Positions 6,939 through 13,348 of a stretch of DNA of 13,348 nucleotides are shown piece after piece; positions within the stretch are counted from its first letter, which is position 1; each line of letters starts with the position of its first letter. This DNA is from Caldilinea sp. CFX5 (lineage in GTDB: Bacteria; Chloroflexota; Anaerolineae; Caldilineales; Caldilineaceae). Both the position numbers and the translations under genes were made by a program. The stretch covers positions 1 to 13,348 of the forward strand of contig QWII01000168.1 of NCBI GenBank assembly GCA_021405325.1, written 5' to 3'. Below the pieces are notes generated by a model. The model had not been told where the DNA came from and made no database searches. It was given only the letters and a program-made list of their open reading frames with translations.

Positions 6939-7421
6939 TTACTTATTTTTGGCGGGGGAAAATAGTTTGGGTAGCACAGCGCGCATCACCAGGAGCGTTG
7001 CGGCAAAGCCGGCGCCCAGAGCAAAGGCGGCCAAGGGTGTAAAAACCGTGCGGACATTACCCTCGACGCGCGCGGCAAAGAGCGCCAGGGTCTGTAACTC
7101 TTCGGCATGGACTTCCTGCGCAATCAGCACCGGCGTGGTGACGCTATCTAAGGTGACTTCACGGGCTATAATGCCACCCATTGCGCTCTCGGTGGCGTCC
7201 ACGGTGGTGGCACGAATAAAACCGGCCGCCGATTCTTCCATATGCAGGGCATGAGTGCGAATGTTACGCGCCGCCGATTGGCGCATGGAAACTTGACCGG
7301 CTTCAATATGATTGGTGCTGGTCTCCTGGACTTCAACCGACTTGCTGTTAAGCGCTTGGCTCAGTTCGTCAGCAATGGCATCAAGGGGATTATCATAAGA
7401 GTCATAGCGATAGTCGTTCAT
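6939..7421 (-). CDS. 15-residue-repeat protein with one C-terminal membrane helix
   Basis: 160 residues; I do not recognise a named family. After a polar, Tyr/Asp-rich start (1-26), residues 27-116 form six successive 15-residue units. The hydrophobic position recurs at V29, V44, L59, V74, V89, V104 (and V119); a second at I39, I54, I69, I84, L99, L114; and small residues at A41, T56, A71, A86, A101, A116. T/S sits at 34, 49, 64, 79. This strict spacing suggests a short beta-solenoid. Residues about 128-150 form a single transmembrane helix, with a basic tail (KLFSPAKNK). It has no signal peptide, so it is likely a tail-anchored protein with the repeat domain in the cytoplasm. AGGAAG 5 bases before ATG 7421 supports the start. 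It is transcribed alone, and its 508-base upstream gap is shared with the divergent Wzy_C gene. Confidence 0.85.
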   Translation of the reverse strand: MNDYRYDSYDNPLDAIADELSQALNSKSVEVQETSTNHIEAGQVSMRQSAARNIRTHALHMEESAAGFIRATTVDATESAMGGIIAREVTLDSVTTPVLIAQEVHAEELQTLALFAARVEGNVRTVFTPLAAFALGAGFAATLLVMRAVLPKLFSPAKNK

Positions 7422-7615
7422 GGTGGCTTCCTATAAGAAATAACGCAGAGCGACAACAACAAACTGACGGACAAACTGAGCGCGCACAATACAGGACAAC
7501 AGGCATAATGACAGGTAAAGCGGCAAAGGCATATTCGCTAGCAATACTCGCAATAATAGCGTAATGGTAGCGATGAAGTAGCGTCAGTGAGTATCGTTCC
7601 CTGCGGCGTCGATGG

Positions 7616-7645
7616 TTCGCAAGAACAAGGCTCCTTTATTATAAT
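7616..7645 (+). promoter_or_regulatory. Candidate sigma-70-type promoter
   Basis: A perfect TATAAT at 7640-7645 lies 18 bases after TTCGCA (7616-7621), which matches 4 of 6 in TTGACA. It points toward the O-antigen ligase gene. This is motif matching only. Confidence 0.3.
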
Positions 7646-7682
7646 GGAGAACAGCCGTCCGGTCAACTCCCCGTCAATTGAC

Positions 7683-7711
7683 TGCCTGCTAAAAAGCAAA
7701 AGTAGCAGGCA
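7683..7711. terminator. Terminator-like hairpin in the leader of the O-antigen ligase
   Basis: TGCCTGCTA (7683-7691) pairs perfectly with TAGCAGGCA (7703-7711) around an 11-base loop, followed by AAATTTTTA. It lies about 40 bases after the candidate TATAAT and 218 bases before the gene. It could be a weak terminator or attenuator; the T-run is short and is preceded by AAA. Confidence 0.4.
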
Positions 7712-7929
7712 AAATTTTTATCAGCAATAATGCCCAATCTCCCGTCGTTGGTAAAAACCGGTACAGGAGAGAAAAAAGAGTCAACCTTAACAGACGCCGA
7801 AAACCTTACTCCCAACCTGGACAAATGCACGGACTACCCAACGCAAGAAATCCGCAAAACGGCGCAAAATTTCAACAAATCGGCCATTGAACAACAGATT
7901 TCAACAAGACAATTGTTGTAGAAATTTTC

Positions 7930-10119
7930 ATGCTTATGACTTATCAGTCTTCATCCTCCCTTTTTATAGCAAGCCAGTGGCGCACTTTATTATGGTTTGC
8001 CGCTTTGATGACAGCCCTGATCGGCTTGGGCTATTTATGGTGGGTGCAACGGCCGCCAGCCAACATCCCAACGGCAACCCACGTTTCAACCTTACAAGGG
8101 CCGGTGGTGGCGACGATGGACAGCCCCGCCTTTCACTATGAGAAGCCGTGGCAGCTTTCTCCAACCGGCGCCGACCCGACCGAACCAGCCGATCCCTGGC
8201 AAGAACCGGCCGGCAGCCTACGCTTTACCTATACCGGCGCTGAGTTGGCGTTCCTCCTGGCGCCGGGCGACTACTGGGGCTATCTCTATATCACCGTCGA
8301 TGGGCGACCGGCCAACCAACTGCCCTTGTTGCGCGGCAATGATAACAGCGGGGGGCAGGCCGGCGGCTACCGCACTTTCTATGCACCGGAACGCCAAACC
8401 GCTGCCGGGCCGACGCCGCAATGGGTGCGTGTCCATCGCGCCAGTGACGGCAGCCAACACCATGAAGTCTACCTGGAAGTATGGCGCAGTTGGGGGCAGA
8501 CGCCCTTGCGCGCCGTAGCCGTTGATGGGTTGCCGCCGCTCCCGCCACCACTATGGCCGGGGGTGGCACTGTTGCTGGTGGCCGGCTGGCTTGTTGTCAT
8601 TGCTGCCCCGGCAACGCCTTCCTTGCATCAATGGTTTGTGCGCAGCAGCCGGTTGCTTGTCCCGTTACGGCCCCTGCTTGCCCCGACCCGCAACCCGAAT
8701 GTCACCCAAAGTTTGGCTGGCATTGCGCTGCTGTTGCTCATTTTGGGCGTGCTGTGGTCGCAATGGCTCATCACTGTGATCGCGCTGGCGCTGTTAGGTT
8801 GGTGTGGGTTACAGCGCCCAGTTCTCTGGCTGGCCGCGTTGCTCTTTGGCTTGCCCTTTTACTTTACCTTCACGTTACCGCTCCTCCCATCACGCGCCTT
8901 TAGCCTGATTGATATTGGGATCTTGGGTGGGTTCGCCGTTGTGGTCGGCCATTGGCTGCTGACAAAAGCAACCAACAACGACGCCGCAACGACACAGCCG
9001 CAACAAAGCAACGGGTACGTGTGGTGGATGAATCTGCTCCTGGCGCTCATTGTCAGTTGGGCATTGCTGGCGGCGGTCCAGGCCACCCACACCGATTTGG
9101 CCCTGCGTGAGTGGCGGACGGTCTTTCTCACCGGCGGTCTCTTTGCGGTGCTGCTGGTTGGTTCATTGCGGCTGTCACCACAACCGATGGCGGATCAACG
9201 GCTGTTGCTTGGCGCGTGGTTGGCGGGGACGCTGGTGGTGGCGTTGGTCGGGCTGTGGCAATATGCCAGCAACGAGATGTTAATCAGCGCTGAAGGGGTG
9301 CAACGGGTGCGCGCCTTTTATGGTTCGCCCAACAATCTGGCGCTCTACCTGGAACGGGCGTTAGCGCCAATCGTCGCCTTTGCGCTTTTCGCCGAACAGC
9401 GTTATGCCCGCTGGCTGGTGGCCGTTGCGGCTTTGTTCCTGGGCGGCGCCTTACTGTTGACCTTTAGCAAAGGGGCGCTGCTACTGGGGTTGCCGGCAAT
9501 GCTCGTAACGCTCTGGGTGGGCGGTCTGTTCTTATTACGGCAACGGGGCCAATCGCGCCGATTGCTTTGGGCCATTGCGGTAATTGGCCTGCTGGTTGGC
9601 CTTGCGCTGACGCCGTTTCTCGGCACGGAACGCTTCCAACGCTTGCTCGATTTTCAGGGCGGAACCGGGTTTGTGCGCCTACAACTCTGGCGCAGCGCGT
9701 GGCAGATGGCGCTCGACCATCCCCTCTTTGGCGTCGGCCCCGATAACTTTCTCTATGCCTATCGCAGTCTCTATCTCTTGCCGGCGGCGTGGCAGGAACC
9801 CAACCTCAACCATCCACACAACTGGCCGCTCGACTGGTGGACACGCCTGGGGTTGCCGGGCTTGCTGCTGGCGTTGTGCTGGTTTGGCGCGCTGCTACTG
9901 TACCATTGGCGCGGTCTGAAAAACAGCCGCCAACCGCTCCTTCATCTGGGCTTATTGGCGGCGACAGTGGCGGCCTTGGCCCACGGCCTGATCGACGCCA
10001 GCTATGCCCTGCCCGACCTCATGATCGTCTGGGTGCTGTTGACCTACTTGCCGGTTAGCACACCAAGCCTGACCGCGCTAAGCCGGTCCGTGACCGGCGC
10101 CCGTCACGGACCGGCTTAG
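7930..10119 (+). CDS. O-antigen ligase / polymerase family membrane protein (Wzy_C) with large N-terminal exoplasmic domain
   Basis: 729 residues. One N-terminal helix (about 20-38) is followed by an aqueous domain (about 40-205) with beta-rich, carbohydrate-binding-like character, then many helices from about 211 to the end. The Wzy_C/O-antigen ligase region includes 'RAFYGSPNNLALYLE', 'LTFSKGALLLGLP', 'LWRSAWQMALDHPLFGVGPDNFLYAY' (D596-H597-P598) and the HPHNWPLDWWTRLGLPGL segment with H628 and H630. Such proteins join or polymerise undecaprenyl-linked glycans on the outer face of the membrane. If the host is monoderm, the acceptor would be a protein or exopolysaccharide rather than LPS. 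Codons 716-729 and the TAG are inside a palindrome (10075-10122). ATG 7930 has no clear Shine-Dalgarno; ATG 7936 is an alternative. Confidence 0.87.
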   Translation: MLMTYQSSSSLFIASQWRTLLWFAALMTALIGLGYLWWVQRPPANIPTATHVSTLQGPVVATMDSPAFHYEKPWQLSPTGADPTEPADPWQEPAGSLRFTYTGAELAFLLAPGDYWGYLYITVDGRPANQLPLLRGNDNSGGQAGGYRTFYAPERQTAAGPTPQWVRVHRASDGSQHHEVYLEVWRSWGQTPLRAVAVDGLPPLPPPLWPGVALLLVAGWLVVIAAPATPSLHQWFVRSSRLLVPLRPLLAPTRNPNVTQSLAGIALLLLILGVLWSQWLITVIALALLGWCGLQRPVLWLAALLFGLPFYFTFTLPLLPSRAFSLIDIGILGGFAVVVGHWLLTKATNNDAATTQPQQSNGYVWWMNLLLALIVSWALLAAVQATHTDLALREWRTVFLTGGLFAVLLVGSLRLSPQPMADQRLLLGAWLAGTLVVALVGLWQYASNEMLISAEGVQRVRAFYGSPNNLALYLERALAPIVAFALFAEQRYARWLVAVAALFLGGALLLTFSKGALLLGLPAMLVTLWVGGLFLLRQRGQSRRLLWAIAVIGLLVGLALTPFLGTERFQRLLDFQGGTGFVRLQLWRSAWQMALDHPLFGVGPDNFLYAYRSLYLLPAAWQEPNLNHPHNWPLDWWTRLGLPGLLLALCWFGALLLYHWRGLKNSRQPLLHLGLLAATVAALAHGLIDASYALPDLMIVWVLLTYLPVSTPSLTALSRSVTGARHGPA

Positions 10120-10122
10120 CGC
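10075..10122. repeat. Palindrome, 19-bp arms (CCGGTCCGTGACCGG family, copy 2)
   Basis: Arms 10075-10093 and 10104-10122 are perfect reverse complements around a 10-base loop. The unit encodes the last 14 residues (ALSRSVTG...) and the stop of the O-antigen ligase. It shares AGCCGGTCCGTGACCGGCG (10081-10099) with 5859-5877. It lies between the convergent O-antigen ligase and tlpA-like genes. Confidence 0.92.
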
Positions 10123-10140
10123 AGTAATAAAGGTTACCGG

Positions 10141-10668
10141 TTAGCGCAGCGTCTCCGCCACCCCCTCGGCCAGGGTGATGCTGTTCATTTCCCCCAACCA
10201 CATCTGACGGATTATCCCGTTGGGGTCGATAAAAAAGGTGGTCGGCAGGCCGCGCACACTGTAGAGGGCGCTAACGGCAAATTCGCTATCCATGGGAATG
10301 GGGAAGGTCAGCCCCAGTTCGTCCACATAGGCTTGCACTGTTGCGGCTTCTTCGCCCTGATCAATGCCAACAATCAGCACACGGTCGCCATAACGTTCCG
10401 CCGCCGCCTGCAAAGTGGGCAATTCCCGCTGACAAGGCCCGCACCAGGTCGCCCAGAAGTTCAACACAACCGGTTTCCCCCGCGCCTCACGCAGCGAAAA
10501 TGTATCACCGGCCAATGTCGTCAGGGTAAAATCAGGTGCGGGGTAATTGATCGCCGGTTGCGGTGCATTCGCATCCGCCGAAAGCGCCACCGGCACGCGA
10601 TTAAACCAGATCCAACTGCCACCCAGCAGTAAGATCGCCAGAAAGAGGCCATGCCAACGATTGATCAT
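10141..10668 (-). CDS. TlpA/ResA-like membrane-anchored thioredoxin
   Basis: 175 residues. An N-terminal membrane anchor (about 4-22) holds a thioredoxin-fold domain outside the membrane. The TlpA/AhpC-TSA layout is clear: '[22 protein letters not shown]', the redox motif WCGPC with Cys76 and Cys79, and the cis-Pro loop [10 protein letters not shown] with Pro142. Proteins of this type reduce disulfides outside the membrane, for example in cytochrome c maturation, but no such partner gene is in view, so the partner is unknown. Start ATG 10668 is preferred because GGGTGGT lies 5 bases before it; a GTG at 10677 would add three residues. It lies 109 bases downstream of the cardiolipin synthase gene on the same strand. 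Confidence 0.92.
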   Translation of the reverse strand: MINRWHGLFLAILLLGGSWIWFNRVPVALSADANAPQPAINYPAPDFTLTTLAGDTFSLREARGKPVVLNFWATWCGPCQRELPTLQAAAERYGDRVLIVGIDQGEEAATVQAYVDELGLTFPIPMDSEFAVSALYSVRGLPTTFFIDPNGIIRQMWLGEMNSITLAEGVAETLR

Positions 10669-10777
10669 CTGTACCACCCAATCTATCTAAAGTCGCCGCT
10701 AGGGGGAAGGATAGGCGACACAACCAGCCACCGGAATGGCAGCCCTCCACCCATTGTAACCTGACGCCAACTCATGG

Positions 10778-12250
10778 TCAAAGCATGGGCGAGAAGAGAC
10801 GCGCTACCGAATCGCGCAGGCGCACCAACAGGTGACGGCGCTCATATTCGTGCAGGCTAAATTCGATACAATCTTGTTGGTCGGCCAGGAAGTCTTGCGC
10901 CAACCGTTGCGAAAATTGCGCATCATAAAGAACGGCGTTGACTTCATAGTTGATGCTAAAGCTGCGAATATCCATGTTGGCCGTGCCGACCGAGCAGATG
11001 ACCGAATCGACATTGATCGTTTTGGGATGAAAGTAGCCTTTTTGATAAAGAAAAATGCGCACGCCCGCCTGCGCCATCTCTTCAAAGTAAGTATTAGCCG
11101 CCCAATAGGGTACGGCAGCAGAAGCAGTTGTCCCATGCGGCGCACACATGATCCGCACATCGACCCCAGACATGGCCGCCGCCTTGAGCGCCTCCATAAT
11201 GCTCTCATCAGGAATAAAGAAGGGGGACTGAATATAGAGGTGATGCTCCGCCGATAGGATCATCATGAAATAGAGTTGCCGGATCGCCCGCCACTGTGAG
11301 TCCGGCCCGGAGATGGTGATATGAATCGGCAGGTAATTTTCAACGGTGACCGGGGCCGAATAGCTGGCCGTCGCCAGTCGCTCGCCGGTAGTGTTATACC
11401 AACTGGTCAGGAAGATCGCTTGCAAGGCCGACACCGCTTCACCTTCAAGGCGCAAATGAGTATCGCGCCAAAGCTTGAAGTGTTTACCGCCGTCCAGATG
11501 CTCCTGGCTCATGTTCAGCCCGCCGACATAGCCGATTCCCCCGTCAATCACGGCAATCTTGCGATGGTTGCGGTAGCTGATCGTATGCAACCGAAGCGGA
11601 GAGCGGTAGTTATAGTAAACATACATCTCCACCCCGCCGGCGCGCATTGCGCGCAAGTAGCGCCGGCTGACGGACAACCCATAAGCATCACAGAGAACGC
11701 GTACCTTGACGCCTGCCTGCGCCTTGCGGATCAGCAGCGCTTTGAGTTTGTGGGTAAACTCATCTTCTTCCCAAATGTAATAGGCCAGGTGGATGGAACT
11801 GGTGGCGGCTTCAATATCAGCCAACAGCCGGGGATATTTCTGGCTGGCATTCTGCAACAGATCGACACAATTACGCGCTGTCAAGACGGAGCTGGCATTG
11901 TTAGTGACCAGATGGAGCAATTTGCGTTTATAGGTGGCGGGCTGGCGTTGCTCCAGTTGCGCCACCAACGCCTGCTCCCGTTTCAGATAACGCTCAATCG
12001 CTTCCGACGTATCGCCCATAATGGCCTGACGGGCCAAGACGCCCTCTTTGCTAAAGGTGCGCCAGCCTTGCCCAAAGAAATGGTAGACCACAATGCCACC
12101 CAGGGGAAAGAGGAGCAGCAAAAAGATCCAGGCAAAGGTCGATTGCGGGCTGCGATTCTCCGAAATCAACCAAAAGGCGACAATCAACCCATACAGGATA
12201 AAGAGATCGACCAGAAGATATGAATTTGCATTAAGCCACGCCACCATCAT
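10778..12250 (-). CDS. cls: Cardiolipin synthase (phospholipase D family)
   Basis: 490 residues, normal for bacterial ClsA-type enzymes, which condense two phosphatidylglycerols into cardiolipin plus glycerol at the membrane. Two N-terminal helices (about 9-29 and 38-60) include the PLDc_N signature 'ISENRSPQSTFAWIFLLLLFPLGG'. Both catalytic HKD motifs are intact: HRKIAVID at 229-236 and HPKTINVD at 408-415, each followed by a typical G-G-N or G-T-A-N. ATG 12250 and ATG 12247 are adjacent; the Shine-Dalgarno is weak (AGAAA). Only 13 bases separate it from the stop of the upstream MBL-fold gene, so the two are very likely one transcript. Confidence 0.95.
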   Translation of the reverse strand: MMVAWLNANSYLLVDLFILYGLIVAFWLISENRSPQSTFAWIFLLLLFPLGGIVVYHFFGQGWRTFSKEGVLARQAIMGDTSEAIERYLKREQALVAQLEQRQPATYKRKLLHLVTNNASSVLTARNCVDLLQNASQKYPRLLADIEAATSSIHLAYYIWEEDEFTHKLKALLIRKAQAGVKVRVLCDAYGLSVSRRYLRAMRAGGVEMYVYYNYRSPLRLHTISYRNHRKIAVIDGGIGYVGGLNMSQEHLDGGKHFKLWRDTHLRLEGEAVSALQAIFLTSWYNTTGERLATASYSAPVTVENYLPIHITISGPDSQWRAIRQLYFMMILSAEHHLYIQSPFFIPDESIMEALKAAAMSGVDVRIMCAPHGTTASAAVPYWAANTYFEEMAQAGVRIFLYQKGYFHPKTINVDSVICSVGTANMDIRSFSINYEVNAVLYDAQFSQRLAQDFLADQQDCIEFSLHEYERRHLLVRLRDSVARLFSPML

Positions 12251-12263
12251 CGATTGCGTTTCT

Positions 12264-13043
12264 TTAGCCTCCGATGTTCAATGCTTGACTATACGCAAAC
12301 TTCTGTCCCGGTTTGACAATCTGCACCTGTACAGCCGGTGCAACCGTGCGCGCATGGTTGGCAAACAGATAGGGCGGCAACCTCAGAAAATCAGGTTGCC
12401 ACCAGCCCATACCCCACGGATGCAAAGTCCCCCAGTGGATCGGGATCGCCAACGTCGGCTGTAATAGTGTCAACGCCTCGGCGGCGCGCGCTGGCGTCAT
12501 GTGACCGGCGCCCAGCGTCGGCCCCCACCCCCACACCGGGAGCAGCGCCACATCCAGTTGATCACCGAGCGTTTCCATACCCGGAAAGAGATCGGTGTCG
12601 CCGGCAAAATAGATGCGCTGACTGCCACTCACCATGTAGCCCAAACAGTGGGTATCCGGGCCAAAGGGCGGCCGGCGCGCGACATGGTCAGCATAGGTCG
12701 CTTCAATGGTAAGCGCGCCCACCTGCCGTTGATCGCCAACGCCCAATTCAACCACATGATGAAAGCCATGTCGCCGCAATAACTTTCCTGTCCCGCGCGG
12801 TGCAAGCACCAACGTTTCATGTCCCACCATGCGCAAAGAAGGCAAGTCAAAATGATCCCGATGCAAATGAGAGATCAACACCGCATCAACCGGCCCAACC
12901 GCCATCGTTGGCGCCGCCCAATGGCGTTTCAAAAAACCGCTAACATGACGAACCAAAATTGGATCCGTCAACAAACGCACGCCATCCATCTCGATTAATA
13001 AGGTGGCATGGCCAATATAAGTTACATGTGCAACTGAACGCAT
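12264..13043 (-). CDS. MBL-fold metal-dependent hydrolase (NAPE-PLD/UlaG-like)
   Basis: 259 residues, cytoplasmic. It opens with 'VTYIGHATLLIEMDGVRLLTDPIL', typical of the UlaG/NAPE-PLD-like branch of the metallo-beta-lactamase fold. The metal motif HLHRDH gives H59, H61, D63 and H64. Further ligands are likely the Asp of FAGDTDL and the His of IPIHWGT. NAPE-PLD-like members cleave phosphodiester bonds in N-acyl phospholipids, and the tight coupling with cardiolipin synthase makes a lipid substrate plausible, but this is only context. Start: ATG 13043 has AGAAGAG a few bases upstream and begins right at the conserved domain; a GTG at 13088 would add 15 unsupported residues. Confidence 0.88.
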   Translation of the reverse strand: MRSVAHVTYIGHATLLIEMDGVRLLTDPILVRHVSGFLKRHWAAPTMAVGPVDAVLISHLHRDHFDLPSLRMVGHETLVLAPRGTGKLLRRHGFHHVVELGVGDQRQVGALTIEATYADHVARRPPFGPDTHCLGYMVSGSQRIYFAGDTDLFPGMETLGDQLDVALLPVWGWGPTLGAGHMTPARAAEALTLLQPTLAIPIHWGTLHPWGMGWWQPDFLRLPPYLFANHARTVAPAVQVQIVKPGQKFAYSQALNIGG

Positions 13044-13348
13044 TGTCTCTTCTATTCCAACTATTACTGGTCTACTTGCAAACCACACAAAGATCTAATT
13101 TTACCTCTTTGCCAAGAAATGAGATAATTCCGGTAGCAATCGTGCAAGATCGCCGCCGCTATCCCTGGATGATCTACGCAAAAAGTGCGGTTTGGTTTTA
13201 ACCTGGCGCCACTATTGATACGATCACCAACGCTGTGCTGTAGTAAAGAGAGTTAGGAATTTGTTTCGGTAATCGTAGGTGCGGTTTGTAACCGCACGGT
13301 TCCCAGGGAGCAAGTGCGGTTACAAACCGCACCTACGATTACCGGTTT
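13044..13348. other. Non-coding right edge
   Basis: This holds the presumed promoter of the MBL/cls transcript and the palindrome at 13267-13344. A − strand TAAAAT (complement of 13098-13103) could be a −10 box with a poor −35 (TTATCT, 18-base spacing). Bases 13186-13203 (GTGCGGTTTGGTTTTAAC) resemble a decayed part of the palindrome downstream. No gene is supported. Confidence 0.5.
13267..13344. repeat. Nested palindrome, 31-bp arms
   Basis: Arms 13267-13297 and 13314-13344 are perfect reverse complements around a 16-base centre (GGTTCCCAGGGAGCAA). Each arm holds a smaller palindrome, GTGCGGTTTGTAACCGCAC or its complement, so alternative folds exist, as in the 2139-2252 unit. Confidence 0.92.

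Larger units (their letters stand above)
7422..7929. other. Divergent intergenic region, 508 bases
   Basis: The gap lies between the − strand repeat protein and the + strand O-antigen ligase. It carries a candidate + strand promoter (7616-7645) and a hairpin (7683-7711). The rest (7422-7610, 7730-7929) is A/T-rich with many CAACA/GCGA-like words but no gene I can support. If the promoter is right, the O-antigen ligase mRNA has a leader of about 275 bases. Confidence 0.55.

Noticed and set aside
7560..7630. Possible tRNA, because of a GGTTCGCA stretch
   Set aside because: The 5-bp stem needed around it and the other arms of a cloverleaf are missing.
7730..7921. 63-codon + strand frame in the gap before the O-antigen ligase
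   Set aside because: No Shine-Dalgarno, low-complexity polar composition, no recognisable motif, and it lies in A/T-rich DNA that looks like leader sequence.
11321..12223. 300-codon + strand frame
   Set aside because: It lies antisense to cardiolipin synthase, which has both HKD motifs intact; the frame is a codon-bias shadow without motifs.
13129..13203. Short + strand frame ending W-F before TAA
   Set aside because: No start signal or known motif, and part of it coincides with the degenerate copy of the right-edge palindrome.

Overview
The window looks like a chromosomal segment from a Chloroflexota bacterium, probably of the Anaerolineae/Caldilineae side. This is inferred from three things: exported proteins with long Thr/Pro linkers, a long CTC-type L25 of just over 200 residues, and moderately GC-rich genes separated by gaps full of long palindromic repeats. 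No rRNA, tRNA, CRISPR array, transposase or phage gene was seen.

Layout. At the left edge is the C-terminal end of a + strand protein that resembles DUF2961/GH172. It converges on a − strand lipoprotein with a sugar-dehydrogenase-like beta-propeller. After a 500-base divergent gap holding two large palindromes, a + strand run follows: a secreted GH99-like protein with an SH3 domain, hypoxanthine phosphoribosyltransferase (hpt), and an exported LysM/M23 peptidase. That run converges on rplY (ribosomal protein L25, − strand), with a clear bidirectional terminator between them. Next come a − strand gene for a small protein with a strict 15-residue repeat and one C-terminal membrane helix, then a 508-base gap, then a large + strand O-antigen ligase/polymerase-family membrane protein. 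This converges on a − strand group transcribed in the order MBL-fold hydrolase, cardiolipin synthase, TlpA-like thioredoxin. The right edge is a non-coding stretch ending in a 31-bp-arm palindrome.

Much of the content concerns the cell envelope: peptidoglycan cleavage (M23), glycan polymerisation or ligation (Wzy_C family), cardiolipin synthesis, an extracytoplasmic thioredoxin, and exported carbohydrate-related proteins. hpt and rplY are housekeeping genes.

The most striking non-genic property is that ten separate inverted repeats, mostly with perfect 15- to 35-bp arms, occupy the gaps between genes, plus one ordinary terminator. Most differ in sequence from one another, but two families recur within the window. 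At least two copies intrude into reading frames: one supplies 19 codons just ahead of the M23 signal peptide, and one supplies the last 14 codons and the stop of the O-antigen ligase. The other notable item is the 15-residue-repeat membrane protein, for which I recognise no named family.
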